Source: Ramicandelaber brevisporus (taxonomy: Eukaryota; Kickxellomycota; Ramicandelaberales; Ramicandelaberaceae). Taken from it: 64,000 bases of DNA. Made by a program: the position numbers and the translations under genes. Each line of letters begins with the position of its first letter. The first letter of the stretch is position 1. The notes under the pieces are model-generated. The model saw only the letters and a program-made list of their open reading frames with translations. It ran no database searches and was not told where the DNA came from. Positions 9,291-19,331 of this stretch are shown here, in pieces. The stretch covers positions 1 to 64,000 of the forward strand of contig MU602694.1 of assembly GCA_025201865.1 (NCBI GenBank), read 5' to 3'.

Positions 9291-11030
9291 ATGAGCCGAA
9301 CCGCCGAGATCATCACGCTTCAGTTTGGCGTAACCGCCAATCACGTAGGAGCGCACGTCTGGAATCTGCAAGAGTCGTATCCAGAGGAGCTCAGCGAGCG
9401 CGGCGTGGTTGATCACGAGGTTCTGTATCGCCGCGTCGAGCAATCAAAACATCGATCGCAATATCAATTTGACGAGCCATCGGCATCATCGAGTGCGCCG
9501 CTGCTAACGCCAAGAGCGCTTATATTTAGCAGAAGCCGTGGTGAGGTTGGCGGCTTTGGAAGTTGGGGTGACGTTGCTCGCTCTGGTGCCACAAAAACCG
9601 CAACAACAACAGCGGCAGCAACAGCAACAGCAGCAGCAGCAGGTAATGAAAAGGTAGCATGGAGTGGAGAGGTTACGCGACACGATCTGTATCAGCAACA
9701 GGAGCAACAGCAGCAGCAGCAACAGTCATCTCGGACCGAACTACATGGCGCCAGCGGTGGCAACAGCGCCAAGAACAGTGTTGGTGATGATATTCAACTG
9801 TGGACCGACTTCTTCATGCCACACGCACCGAATCCTAGTCGAATGCTCGTATCGATGGGTGATCTTGGTGCATCTGTCGCAAGCACGCGCCGCCTTCTCT
9901 CTCAATCTCATCAGCATGATCAGGGCTTTGACGATTACAGCAATTTAGACTCAATTCTGTCAGGTGACAACGAGCAAATGTCAGCACATGGTGATTTATT
10001 CGGCGATGGACGTACTGTATACTTGGATCAGCGGAATGGTTTCTCAGGAGCAGCCGGTGCTGATGTTGAAGTTTTGGAGACAAAGCTGCGATATCTGGCC
10101 GAGGAATGCGATGCGTTGCAAGGATTCCATGTATTGACATCGTTGGATGCGGGTGGGATTGCTGGATATTCGACTTCTTTGATGCAAGATTTGCATGATG
10201 AGTTTCCAAAGCTGTCAATCGCCGCATTTGGCACAGTGAGTCAACCTCTGCAGCATCATATGGATAACAAGCGGAACAAGCTGATGCCATTGTGGGATGT
10301 AATGTCCCATCAGCCGATGCTGTCACAGCAGCAGCAACAGCAACAGCAACAGTATGATGAAGATAAAAAACAGCAGCAGTCATTGCTTAACCTGTGCCTA
10401 TCGCTTGATGCTTTACTGTTCGGTAGTGGCTCTGGTGCACATTGCTCATCGCTCATTCCAATCGTCATTCCATTTGATCCGCAGTCGACTCTGTTTACTC
10501 GGACTTCGTGGCCAGCGATGGCTATTGAAACAATTACGCTTCCATATCGATCTCCACGCTGGGCATCGAACCAAAAGCATCGTGGCGGACTCTCAGAATG
10601 GACAGCTGATATCACATCCTCAGGCCAATATCCTTTGGTGGATCTTGCTGCCCGCCACTCAAGCACCTCAGAGTGGCGCATGTTTTCAACTGCCGGTTCG
10701 ATTCCAGCGAAGGATCTGGATGAAGTTGGTGGAAATGCGCTGACGATGCTGACGGTCGATCGGCCGCAGCCAACAGCAGGATCGTATGCTCGCGGTGATA
10801 ATCCTCCCGTATACATTCCTAGTGTGTTCCCGCGCTCCCTTGATATTGAATCTGACTACTCCACCAAGGCGTTTGCATCAAAGACGCTTGCTCCGTCAAC
10901 CCTCAAGAGTGTGGCCAATGCGTACAAGCAGTTTGCAAAGAAGGACGCTACAGTGTTGAACATGGAGGTTGATGAGTTAAAAGAAGCTAATGAACGCTTC
11001 CTGCAGCTCGCGGATGTTTACACACACTGA
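9291..11030 (+). CDS. DML1: Misato/DML1-like mitochondrial morphology protein
   Basis: Misato/Dml1 proteins are tubulin-like, act at the mitochondrial outer membrane, and affect mitochondrial inheritance and shape. The ATG at 9291 gives 579 aa. It begins EIITLQFGVTANHVGAHVWN, the diagnostic misato N-terminus. The tubulin-like second segment follows in the middle: YLAEECDALQGFHVLTSLDAGGIAGYS...LHDEFPKLSIAAFGT. Q-rich and Ala/Thr-rich tracts (near 9600-9640, 9695-9725 and 10325-10380) interrupt the conserved blocks, as in neighbouring genes. The C-terminal ANAYKQFAKK-like region is weaker. A GTAAGT sequence follows the stop directly; it could be a donor for a 3'-UTR intron but needs transcript evidence. 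The gene converges on the ArfGAP, with 68 bp between stops. Confidence 0.9.
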   Translation: MSRTAEIITLQFGVTANHVGAHVWNLQESYPEELSERGVVDHEVLYRRVEQSKHRSQYQFDEPSASSSAPLLTPRALIFSRSRGEVGGFGSWGDVARSGATKTATTTAAATATAAAAGNEKVAWSGEVTRHDLYQQQEQQQQQQQSSRTELHGASGGNSAKNSVGDDIQLWTDFFMPHAPNPSRMLVSMGDLGASVASTRRLLSQSHQHDQGFDDYSNLDSILSGDNEQMSAHGDLFGDGRTVYLDQRNGFSGAAGADVEVLETKLRYLAEECDALQGFHVLTSLDAGGIAGYSTSLMQDLHDEFPKLSIAAFGTVSQPLQHHMDNKRNKLMPLWDVMSHQPMLSQQQQQQQQQYDEDKKQQQSLLNLCLSLDALLFGSGSGAHCSSLIPIVIPFDPQSTLFTRTSWPAMAIETITLPYRSPRWASNQKHRGGLSEWTADITSSGQYPLVDLAARHSSTSEWRMFSTAGSIPAKDLDEVGGNALTMLTVDRPQPTAGSYARGDNPPVYIPSVFPRSLDIESDYSTKAFASKTLAPSTLKSVANAYKQFAKKDATVLNMEVDELKEANERFLQLADVYTH

Positions 11031-11098
11031 GTAAGTATCATTGTTTTTAATCAAATATCTCAAAAAAAAGCTTAAAACATTGCATCTACCTTTTTTTT

Positions 11099-12808
11099 TT
11101 AATAGTTGAGAGTATCCATAAAGTCTTGAACGCCACGGAACTTGTCTTTGGCTGCGCTGAATGTGCGTTTGGCAGCATCCACGGCTGAATCGTGCAGCTC
11201 TGCAATGGTATCGTCTAGCATTGCACCGCTTGAAGTGCGTCGATGATGTGTAAATCCACCAGCACTGCCACTATACGAAGTCTCTGCACCACTACCTCCG
11301 CCTCCATTGAATGAAGCGCTTGAAATCGACTTTGCATTGGCAAACCGAGCCACAGCGCTGTTTGCATCATACTCGTCTTTTACTGCACTGCCAGATTTAG
11401 AAGAAGAAGAAGATGCCGCTGCAGTGCTGCCAATTCCACGCTGAGCGCGAATCTTTTCTCCGACTGAGACGTTGGCTGTCGTCGTCGATGAAGAGGATGC
11501 AGAAGCAGATGAAGATGTGTCAATTGTAGCACCGAAGCCAAGTCGTTTAAAGCCCATTCCGAGTCGCTCAACATCTGACGGATTGGATGATTGTTTGCTG
11601 CCAGTGCCCGGTGCATTTGACGAAGCGGACGAAGCGGACGACTGTCGACGAGCTGAGGCTGGCTTTGATTCACTGTATCCCAATCGGCCAGAATAGTCGA
11701 TCCGAGACGAAGAAGCAGTAGACTGCTCCTCGATGTTCGATGCCAAAGTTGAGTCTGAGTGATCAATCAACGGAGCCGCTGATGCAGTTGCTGGCTGTTG
11801 TGGCACTGGCGATGCATCCATGCCAATGATATCTTCAGTCTGAACTGCTGGAGCAATACCGCGCTTCGCACCGAGCTTCTTACCACCTAGTCCGCCTGGC
11901 TTCCTAATGGGTGCACGAGACACCAATGGAGATGGACGGACAGCTGCTGAAGTTTTCAATGTACTATCAATTGCGGACGTCTTCCCGGAGGTGGCAGTTG
12001 ATTGGGTCTGCTGCGCTGGCTGAATTGCTGCCTTTCGTTCGAGCTCATTGAAGAATGCATCATCCGGGCTTGTTTCTTTTGTGAATGACAAGTCCACTAG
12101 CTGCGCCTCAGTAGCTGGCTTAGATTCTGCGACAGATGGGCTGGTTTGCTGTGACTTTGCCAGTGCCGCTGATGGAGGCAGCAGTGACGGAAGCAAGTTG
12201 GGCAGAGTAGCTGGAGGAGATACACTGGATACACTGGATACATTGGATACATTGGATAAATTGGTTACATTGGACATATTGACTGCTGTTATGCTAGCCG
12301 ATTCAGTGGCTGCATTCTCTTGGCTGGATGCTGCTGGTGTGATGGTGGCAGACTTGGCGGCCGCTGTATTGTCAAAATGGACACGGCCATCTGGCGACTC
12401 TCTTGCGTCCGCAGCTATCAGCTTCGCAAGAGCATCCTTGTACAGGGCTGCAGCCCTCGAGGTATACTTTGCCCTGGCATCCTTCGCATACTGCTGCTGC
12501 TGGAAGCTGGTTGAATGCTGTCTAAAGAACTCTGCAGCGGCATGGTTGCCACTGCACTTGAACTGGCGCAGCTGATCCCATGACCACGAGTCCAATGTCG
12601 TTGAGCGGACAAAGGAAATGTGGACACCAAGCGAGCGATGGACGGCTGAGCAATCAAGACACAGATACACACCGAAGGTGACACTTGTCCACTGTGGAGA
12701 GCGAGACCCGCAATCGAAGCAGAACTTGTTCTCTCGGCGAGAACTCTGCAGCTGCTGGAAGAGCGCAAGGCTCTCAGCTTTGGTCGGCGGCTCTATATGC
12801 GACGTCAT
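11099..12808 (-). CDS. GLO3: Arf GTPase-activating protein, GLO3/ArfGAP2-3 type
   Basis: This is a GAP for Arf1 that works in COPI vesicle traffic between Golgi and ER. The protein is 569 aa, start ATG at 12808. The N-terminal ArfGAP domain (about residues 12-130) has the zinc cluster Cys30-x2-Cys33-x16-Cys50-x2-Cys53 and the catalytic arginine Arg58 in [17 protein letters not shown]. The long C-terminal part is Ser/Ala-rich and carries [13 protein letters not shown] and later [14 protein letters not shown]. Such repeated Gly/Lys motifs are typical of the GLO3 branch rather than GCS1. It ends with an amphipathic Lys-rich helix ([17 protein letters not shown]). A run of 9-bp units in the coding strand (near 12220-12275) gives Asn/Ser-Val repeats. 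It is divergent from the MAPKKK gene with 262 bp between ATGs. Confidence 0.9.
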   Translation of the reverse strand: MTSHIEPPTKAESLALFQQLQSSRRENKFCFDCGSRSPQWTSVTFGVYLCLDCSAVHRSLGVHISFVRSTTLDSWSWDQLRQFKCSGNHAAAEFFRQHSTSFQQQQYAKDARAKYTSRAAALYKDALAKLIAADARESPDGRVHFDNTAAAKSATITPAASSQENAATESASITAVNMSNVTNLSNVSNVSSVSSVSPPATLPNLLPSLLPPSAALAKSQQTSPSVAESKPATEAQLVDLSFTKETSPDDAFFNELERKAAIQPAQQTQSTATSGKTSAIDSTLKTSAAVRPSPLVSRAPIRKPGGLGGKKLGAKRGIAPAVQTEDIIGMDASPVPQQPATASAAPLIDHSDSTLASNIEEQSTASSSRIDYSGRLGYSESKPASARRQSSASSASSNAPGTGSKQSSNPSDVERLGMGFKRLGFGATIDTSSSASASSSSTTTANVSVGEKIRAQRGIGSTAAASSSSSKSGSAVKDEYDANSAVARFANAKSISSASFNGGGGSGAETSYSGSAGGFTHHRRTSSGAMLDDTIAELHDSAVDAAKRTFSAAKDKFRGVQDFMDTLNY

Positions 12809-13070
12809 TCCAGGTGATCAACCTCACAAAGGCGAGTTGTGCAGACTTACGCAGTGGGTGTATGCGCGTATATGTGCTTGTATGTGCCTTTGTGTGTGCG
12901 AGTGGAAACGTGTGTGTGTGGAACGCAAGAGATTAAAAGAGTGTCGTGGTCGGTTAGCCAGTTGGTGGTGGTAGTTGAGTGCCGTGTAACTTTTGGCGGC
13001 TGGATAGACGGACGAGAGCCAGCCAGCAGATTCTTTCGCGCAAAACAAACCTGAACAACAATACTTTGTG
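12809..13070. promoter_or_regulatory. Divergent promoter, ArfGAP / MAPKKK
   Basis: 262 bp between outward-facing ATGs, with a (TG)n-rich patch near 12850-12925. Both transcripts must start here. Confidence 0.5.
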
Positions 13071-16000
13071 ATGAACGCGCCGCAGTCTGTTGTGCCGGTG
13101 CAAGGCAAGGGCTTTGTGCTCACTGGGTACACTCCACAGCAGCGCAGCGAGCTGGCCGAGCTCATCACAGCAAACGGAGGCCTCGTCGTCGATATTGACC
13201 TCTTCGACAACAGCAGCTGCAGCAGTGGCAGTGGCAGCAGCAGCGGAGGAGGTAGCACACAGCGACTGTCTTCAGATGGCGAGTCTGCGAGTGGTGTTGC
13301 AGATGCTCTGGAGACTACGCACTATGCACTGGCATCGGCCGATGTTAGAGCTCAGGCTGTAGTGACTGCACTTGAACTGGGAATGATAGTGATATCAGAG
13401 GGCACATTGAGAAAGTCGATTGTCGTGCAGCAGAAACACCAACAACAACAACAACAGCAGTTTGAAGTTCACGATGACGTCATAAATACAATAGAATCGG
13501 CAGTTACTGTCGGTGAGATTGGAATGAATGATATTCAGAGTCAGCAATTGGATCAAGCAGCCTCGGATGATGCGTCAGCTTCCTCGTCTTCTTCTATTAT
13601 TACAAAGACTCCAGGAAAGACCGTGAAGAGAGTCAACTGGGCGATTCATCCGTCCTACATGGACACTGCAGCTACCACCACCACTACCACTGCAACAGCA
13701 ACAACTTCTTCCTCTTCTTCTTTACAACACCCGCCTCTCCCTCGAATGCCAGCCGCAGCATCAGCTTTATCATCAAGCAGCGGTGATGGTGATGGTGGCA
13801 GTGGCGGCAGTGGTGACATCGAGACAAGTGGTATCATAGGGGAGTTCGCAGATGATATTGAGAATGCTTCAGACGACAGTATAATGCCATTGGCGCAGCC
13901 AGTATCTCCCGACAGTGACTATCAGCAGCTTCGTATGGTACCTTCACATCATTCTTCTTCCTCTTCAGATCTACCACTGGATGAACATGATACATCAGGA
14001 GTGCATTTGATTGGTCGCATTCCAATGCCTCGAGCATCAGCCACATCCTCTACTGGACACATTCGAACATCTTCACAGACTAAAGTCACCAATATACAAC
14101 AACAGCAACAACAGCAGCAACAGCAGCAGCAGCAGCAGCAGTACCCAGTGGCCGCTGGGCGGAAATTGCTGCGCTCTCAAGTACTTGGAGGATACGTGAC
14201 ATCTACAGACACAGAGGACGAGATTGTTTATGATACTATTCTGCAGAGTGGTCAGTCTGGGGATGAAGATGCATTCTCACTGACTCAAAATGACGCAGGT
14301 GATGCATCATTGATTGCCCAAAAATGGGATAGTGATATGGCCAGCATATTTGCACCCGCTCCGACTCCTGCTCCTGCTCTGGCTGCAGTGTCTGCTCACT
14401 CTATAGCCACAACTATATCAATTCCTGAAGCCACAATCACTATGAGCAGCGGTGTTGGTCATTCTCTCCCAACTGCCCCTATTCCAGCCATCACTACTGC
14501 TGCTGCTGCCACTGCTGCTGGTGGCGGCGGCGGTGGTGGTGGTGGATGGCTCGATGCAGCCGTTCGTGAGCGTGCAAAGTCATTAGCATCAATTGTTACA
14601 AATCGACCAACCATCCCATCAATGGATACAAGTGCATTCGCTGCCGACTCTACTATGCACAAATCTATTACTACTTCTACCACTGCTACTGCTACCACTG
14701 CTACTGCTACCACTGTTGCTGCTACTACTGGCGCTGCCACTGCAGATCAGGCATCGACTCCACTGCCCCACAATCCGCTGGGCTCCAAGCTAGTTCGGCC
14801 TCTGTCTGAGCCATACGATGTCCCTCAGCATCAACAGCATCACCCTGTGCCGCCTTCAGCAACTACCCTGCCAATCACTGCACCAGCCAGCGAAATTAGC
14901 AATGGCGCCACAGAAGATGGCGAACAGCGCGGCTATGAACGGCTCGAGTGGCAAACACTACTGACGTCAGTTGTGCGTGGCGATTTACTGCGCGGTGAGA
15001 AGAGTAGATATACGGATAGTACTCGTCCAAGCAGCACGTCGGAGGATCGTCAGGCCATGATGGGCGATTTGTGGTATTATATTCGAGCATTGATGCGTGG
15101 TTGGTCTGTGGATCGTGAGACTGCCGAGCTTGAACTGGAGCGTAACCAGGCCGCTGAGCTAGTGATTGAACGTGTCATGTCATTTACTGTAGATACGAGT
15201 CCAGCTGCCCTCGCCGATCCTGCTCGCACACCGTATGCTCAAGTGCGTAATTTACTGGATCAGGTTGACCGATTGATGCTATTGTATCCATCCGATCGGC
15301 AAGCCATGTTGGCGAAACCATGGCTGGCCAGTCCAGAGTTTATGGAGCGACTAGAGATTATTCAGACTTGGGCAACTGTCATTTGGCAACTGCAGGTGTG
15401 CATTCACACTGCAATGGTTTGGCTCGGTGCGGATGCTGGGCTGTTTGGGCTGTCATGCGGCGATGTCACAGGCACTGCTGATCATGCTGAAGGCTCATGC
15501 TTTTATCGCGAATTGGCAATAGCTGCAACGGATGAAAGAGCATTAATGGAGCACCAGGATGATACTACAGTCACAGCAACGACATCTGCAGCAACTCCCC
15601 ACAGTGACTCTGATAGATTTGCACACATACACCGCCATCCAACTGCAACCACATTCACTCCACAGTATTCAGCAAACAATTCTCCCAAAGGTAACATTAT
15701 GCAAGATGCCCCTGACAGCACAGCCAATGGCACTAGCGCTGAATCCAGTAGCAACAGCAGTGGTATTATTGGCGGTGGTAGTGGTGGTAGTACAACAACA
15801 GCAACAGCAGCATCATCGTCATCACTTGAGTATAGACTGTCACATTGTCGCTTCATTGAGTTCCTTCTGCGTGAGCGCAAGCATCTCGAGGGATTCTTTG
15901 GTTCGGTTCTGGCTGAGCTGTTTGGTGCGCTGTGGCGTGTTCGTGCTGCACAAATCACTTATTCAGCAGAATATGCACATATGGGCTTGCCTACATCGAT

Positions 16001-19000
16001 TCCACGTATTGATGCATGGATTCGCTTTACTGAGCTTTTATTTAGAGAATGCGTGGCTCGTAGAGTGGAGTTTGTGTGTGAAATGCGAGATACGCCAGTT
16101 GCACTTGTTGATGAAACACTGGCTGATTTGAAGGAGGTTATCCGCAGTGCACTTCGCTGCCGTGAAGAAGTTGTTGGCTTAACTGTGCATGATATTGGAT
16201 GGGCTCCAGCTCAGCGTAACAGCCAAGAGCTCGATAGGTACATATTGAAGGCAATCGATGTATACTTTGACATGTTGTTCAAGAGACTGCGCAATGTGCC
16301 TCGTCAGCAAGTCCACGAACGCGATGCAGAAATTGTCAATGTAGAGCTTGGATCATGGCTGAGTTTGGTTGGTGATTTGCCCATTGGAACTGAAACTGTT
16401 ATTGCGAGATTAATGATGCAAACCCAGCGACTAATGATCAGATTCACTGCACATTTGGAAGCCCAGATAAAGATTGTTCCAGCTCCAAGCACTCAGCCAT
16501 CTTCAGCTGAGATATCTCCTTCGTTACCAGCCTCAGTATCGCCCTCTGAAGTGAATGGAACAACAGCATCATCAACAGCAGCACCAATTACATTATCAAC
16601 GCCATCATCTGCGATTGCCCCAGCCACTCTGACTGCCACAGCCACCACAGCCGAAAATGCTCAAGTCCGTCATATCGCTCAGCTGGTTGAAGATTGTCGA
16701 AATAGATCTCGTCAGATGCTGCGTCTCGGCAAGCAAATGGCCAATCGTGCCATCACATCTTCTGAATACGAGTGTCATAACTCGGCTGAACTCATCTTTG
16801 CCCTTCACACTGCTGGCTATGTCCTCGTCTACACTTTTGGAGCATTTGAAGACCACGGCGAGTATGTATTTGCTCGACTGGCCGATGAGTATGTACGCGG
16901 CAAGCCAATCCGTGCAATGATGACTCTGCGCGGTGTTGCTGACGATGCATCTGCTGCCATTGGCTCAAACGCGTTCAAGGCTGGCTCCACAGCTTCGATG
17001 GCACGCACAGCAGATATGCGTCTATGTGATCACATGCTGGTTTTGGCAACTCAAGATGATGTCGATTGGTCGGGAGATGTGCTTGATATGCCAGATTTGG
17101 CTCGGCCTGACATGGGCATTGAGCCTGGCCGAGTGCGCTTAATTACAGCGAGCCAAGCAGAGCTCAAGCGCTGTCGCCCCTTCTTTGAGAACAGTGTGCA
17201 GCATTGCTCTCTGTCTCTTGCTGAGTTCCAAATGTCACCACTGGCTTTGGTTCAGCGTGAAGTCATCAAGCTACGTCGCGCCACGTTCCGTCTCACTGAA
17301 GGTATTCTCTCATTGCCCCATGCCGTCATTGAAGTGCATAACCGCCATTCACCGTGTCCCGAGTTGCTGCACGAGGCTGTCAATCTCATTAGCGAATGCG
17401 CGTCCTTGGCTGGTGTTGTGTTTGATCCTGCTCATTCATTCCAGCTACGCATACACATGGTCAAGCTGTGCTCAACATGGTGTACATTCTTGGTTGATAA
17501 CTGTGAAGCACTTGCGGAAGATAGACGCACTTTCAAGTGGCTTGTGGAAGCATTGGAGATGACAGCTGCGCTGGCCAATGAGCAAGTCATCACACGTTTG
17601 AGCGAGGTTGAATTTAGAACACTGCGGTCCAACGTTGGTAGAGCATTGACATTGCTGACATCCCATTTTGATGCCTTCGAGAGACGACCGCTCGTTGAGT
17701 CTCCAGGTGGCGGCTCCGTAGCTGCATCTTCTGCTCAGCCAAACGTGAACACTGGTGCGAGTGCGGCTACAAGTTCAACAGCATCTTCCACCGATTCTTC
17801 AATCGAATCTATTCCTGCGACCGGTACAGTTGGTCACATGTCTGCTAGCGCAGCGGCTGCAGTCCTCGGCGCCGAAGCTGGTCTGCCCCAGATTCCACTG
17901 TCAGCTGCTGTCGCTGCAACCGCGGTGACATCAACTGGGCCGTCGCCTGTATCCAGCATGGCAACCGATCCTACTCGAACCATTTCTCTTCCACAGCGTC
18001 GCACTCTCCATGACTTGCATCGTGCCTGGGTTGCAGGCATTCGTCGTTTGGATGACTCTCACGACTCCAAACGCCGCAGTAAGGAGCGCATTGGACAAGT
18101 TCTCGAGCCAAGCGGCAATCCTGAAGTGGAGCATCTCGCAGTTCTCGCCTCCAATCCGGCCGCATATCCATGTCGCTGGCAGCAAGGTCGCTACATTGGT
18201 GGCGGTGCATATGGTAGCGTGTACTTGGCCATCAACCTTGATTTGCGTGAATACATGGCTGTCAAAGAGATCCGCTTCCCTGACACAACCACTCTTGCAG
18301 CCACATTGAACAAGATCCATGACGAGATGCACATCATGTCCAAGCTGCTTCACCCGAATATTGTTCAATATTATGGAATTGAAGTGCATCGCGACAAGGT
18401 GTGTTTGTTCATGGAGTACTGTGCAGGTGGCGCATTGAGCCAGCAGATTGATCAAGGTCGAATCGAAGACGAGTATCTGGTCAAGCTGTTTACAGTGCAA
18501 ATCTTGAGTGGACTGGAGTACCTGCATCACCACTCCATTGTGCATCGTGATATCAAGCCAGATAACATTCTTCTCAGCGAAACTGGCATAGTCAAGTTTA
18601 TCGATTTTGGAGCCGCAAAATCACTCACACAAAATGTTCGCACATTGGGGCATTTATCCTCTGGCGGCGGCGGCGGTGGCGGTGGCGTCCGCTCGCGTAC
18701 CAAGGATGGCCGCCATCAAGGCCAGCAGCAGCAATCCCAGCAGTCGCAGCATCACCCAATCATGCAGCGTACGCTTGTTGGCACGCCTAACTATCTCGCC
18801 CCTGAAGTCATCACCAACTCTCACTCCGAGAACAGCTCTGCCCAAGACATTTGGTCACTCGGCTGTGTTGTCCTCGAGCTAGTCACCGGCCATCGCCCGT
18901 GGTCACATTTGGACAATGAATACGCAGTCATGTTCAGAGTGGTTAACGAGAGTCCCGCTCTTCCGCCTCCTAGTCAAATGAGCGAAGAAGGACTTGACTT

Positions 19001-19151
19001 TTTATCCACGTGCTTCACCAGAAATCCAGCTAAGCGACCAACTGCAAGTCAATTGTTGGAACATCCGTGGATGGCCGATATGCAGGCGTTTAGAAACCCA
19101 GTTGAGCTAAGCAAGTCGGTCGAAGAATTGGAATCTGAACAACCACACTAA
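13071..19151 (+). CDS. SSK2: SSK2/MEKK4-like MAP kinase kinase kinase with BRCT-like N-terminus
   Basis: This is the MAPKKK that in fungi activates the Pbs2-Hog1 stress pathway below the Ssk1 response regulator. The ATG at 13071 gives 2026 aa. The kinase domain is at the C-terminus (about residues 1700-1995): glycine loop GGGAYGSVY, Lys1732 (MAVKEI), HRD1825-1827 with IKPDN, DFG1845-1847 and GTPNYLAPEV. A Gly-rich insert of about 40 residues separates DFG from the activation-loop TLVGTPNY. The middle, about residues 640-1560, has the conserved helical region of Ssk2-type kinases, broken by Ser/Thr/Ala-rich inserts. The first 120 residues read like a BRCT domain (FVLTGYTPQQRSELAELI-ANGG, then THYAL, then a hydrophobic GMIVISEGTLRKS), split by a Ser/Gly loop. 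A poly-Gln run lies near 14098-14142. Kinase identity is very sure; the SSK2 name is likely; the BRCT call is moderate. Confidence 0.9.
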   Translation: MNAPQSVVPVQGKGFVLTGYTPQQRSELAELITANGGLVVDIDLFDNSSCSSGSGSSSGGGSTQRLSSDGESASGVADALETTHYALASADVRAQAVVTALELGMIVISEGTLRKSIVVQQKHQQQQQQQFEVHDDVINTIESAVTVGEIGMNDIQSQQLDQAASDDASASSSSSIITKTPGKTVKRVNWAIHPSYMDTAATTTTTTATATTSSSSSLQHPPLPRMPAAASALSSSSGDGDGGSGGSGDIETSGIIGEFADDIENASDDSIMPLAQPVSPDSDYQQLRMVPSHHSSSSSDLPLDEHDTSGVHLIGRIPMPRASATSSTGHIRTSSQTKVTNIQQQQQQQQQQQQQQQYPVAAGRKLLRSQVLGGYVTSTDTEDEIVYDTILQSGQSGDEDAFSLTQNDAGDASLIAQKWDSDMASIFAPAPTPAPALAAVSAHSIATTISIPEATITMSSGVGHSLPTAPIPAITTAAAATAAGGGGGGGGGWLDAAVRERAKSLASIVTNRPTIPSMDTSAFAADSTMHKSITTSTTATATTATATTVAATTGAATADQASTPLPHNPLGSKLVRPLSEPYDVPQHQQHHPVPPSATTLPITAPASEISNGATEDGEQRGYERLEWQTLLTSVVRGDLLRGEKSRYTDSTRPSSTSEDRQAMMGDLWYYIRALMRGWSVDRETAELELERNQAAELVIERVMSFTVDTSPAALADPARTPYAQVRNLLDQVDRLMLLYPSDRQAMLAKPWLASPEFMERLEIIQTWATVIWQLQVCIHTAMVWLGADAGLFGLSCGDVTGTADHAEGSCFYRELAIAATDERALMEHQDDTTVTATTSAATPHSDSDRFAHIHRHPTATTFTPQYSANNSPKGNIMQDAPDSTANGTSAESSSNSSGIIGGGSGGSTTTATAASSSSLEYRLSHCRFIEFLLRERKHLEGFFGSVLAELFGALWRVRAAQITYSAEYAHMGLPTSIPRIDAWIRFTELLFRECVARRVEFVCEMRDTPVALVDETLADLKEVIRSALRCREEVVGLTVHDIGWAPAQRNSQELDRYILKAIDVYFDMLFKRLRNVPRQQVHERDAEIVNVELGSWLSLVGDLPIGTETVIARLMMQTQRLMIRFTAHLEAQIKIVPAPSTQPSSAEISPSLPASVSPSEVNGTTASSTAAPITLSTPSSAIAPATLTATATTAENAQVRHIAQLVEDCRNRSRQMLRLGKQMANRAITSSEYECHNSAELIFALHTAGYVLVYTFGAFEDHGEYVFARLADEYVRGKPIRAMMTLRGVADDASAAIGSNAFKAGSTASMARTADMRLCDHMLVLATQDDVDWSGDVLDMPDLARPDMGIEPGRVRLITASQAELKRCRPFFENSVQHCSLSLAEFQMSPLALVQREVIKLRRATFRLTEGILSLPHAVIEVHNRHSPCPELLHEAVNLISECASLAGVVFDPAHSFQLRIHMVKLCSTWCTFLVDNCEALAEDRRTFKWLVEALEMTAALANEQVITRLSEVEFRTLRSNVGRALTLLTSHFDAFERRPLVESPGGGSVAASSAQPNVNTGASAATSSTASSTDSSIESIPATGTVGHMSASAAAAVLGAEAGLPQIPLSAAVAATAVTSTGPSPVSSMATDPTRTISLPQRRTLHDLHRAWVAGIRRLDDSHDSKRRSKERIGQVLEPSGNPEVEHLAVLASNPAAYPCRWQQGRYIGGGAYGSVYLAINLDLREYMAVKEIRFPDTTTLAATLNKIHDEMHIMSKLLHPNIVQYYGIEVHRDKVCLFMEYCAGGALSQQIDQGRIEDEYLVKLFTVQILSGLEYLHHHSIVHRDIKPDNILLSETGIVKFIDFGAAKSLTQNVRTLGHLSSGGGGGGGGVRSRTKDGRHQGQQQQSQQSQHHPIMQRTLVGTPNYLAPEVITNSHSENSSAQDIWSLGCVVLELVTGHRPWSHLDNEYAVMFRVVNESPALPPPSQMSEEGLDFLSTCFTRNPAKRPTASQLLEHPWMADMQAFRNPVELSKSVEELESEQPH

Positions 19152-19331
19152 TCTCTTTCATACTAATAACTGTGTTTTAAGTAACAATTAAGTTCATCTG
19201 AAAAACAAAAAGAGGGGGAAAGTAAGAGTAAGTATAAGCTAAAAGTGGCAAGCTCATCCAGAATGATAGGCTAATGATTCCGCTCGGAAAAGGGGGTAAT
19301 CAATGACAGCTGAAGTTCAACCAGACACTCG

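Noticed and set aside
17931-18545. 204-codon minus-strand frame within the MAPKKK kinase domain
   Set aside because: Shadow of the kinase coding sequence; no domain.
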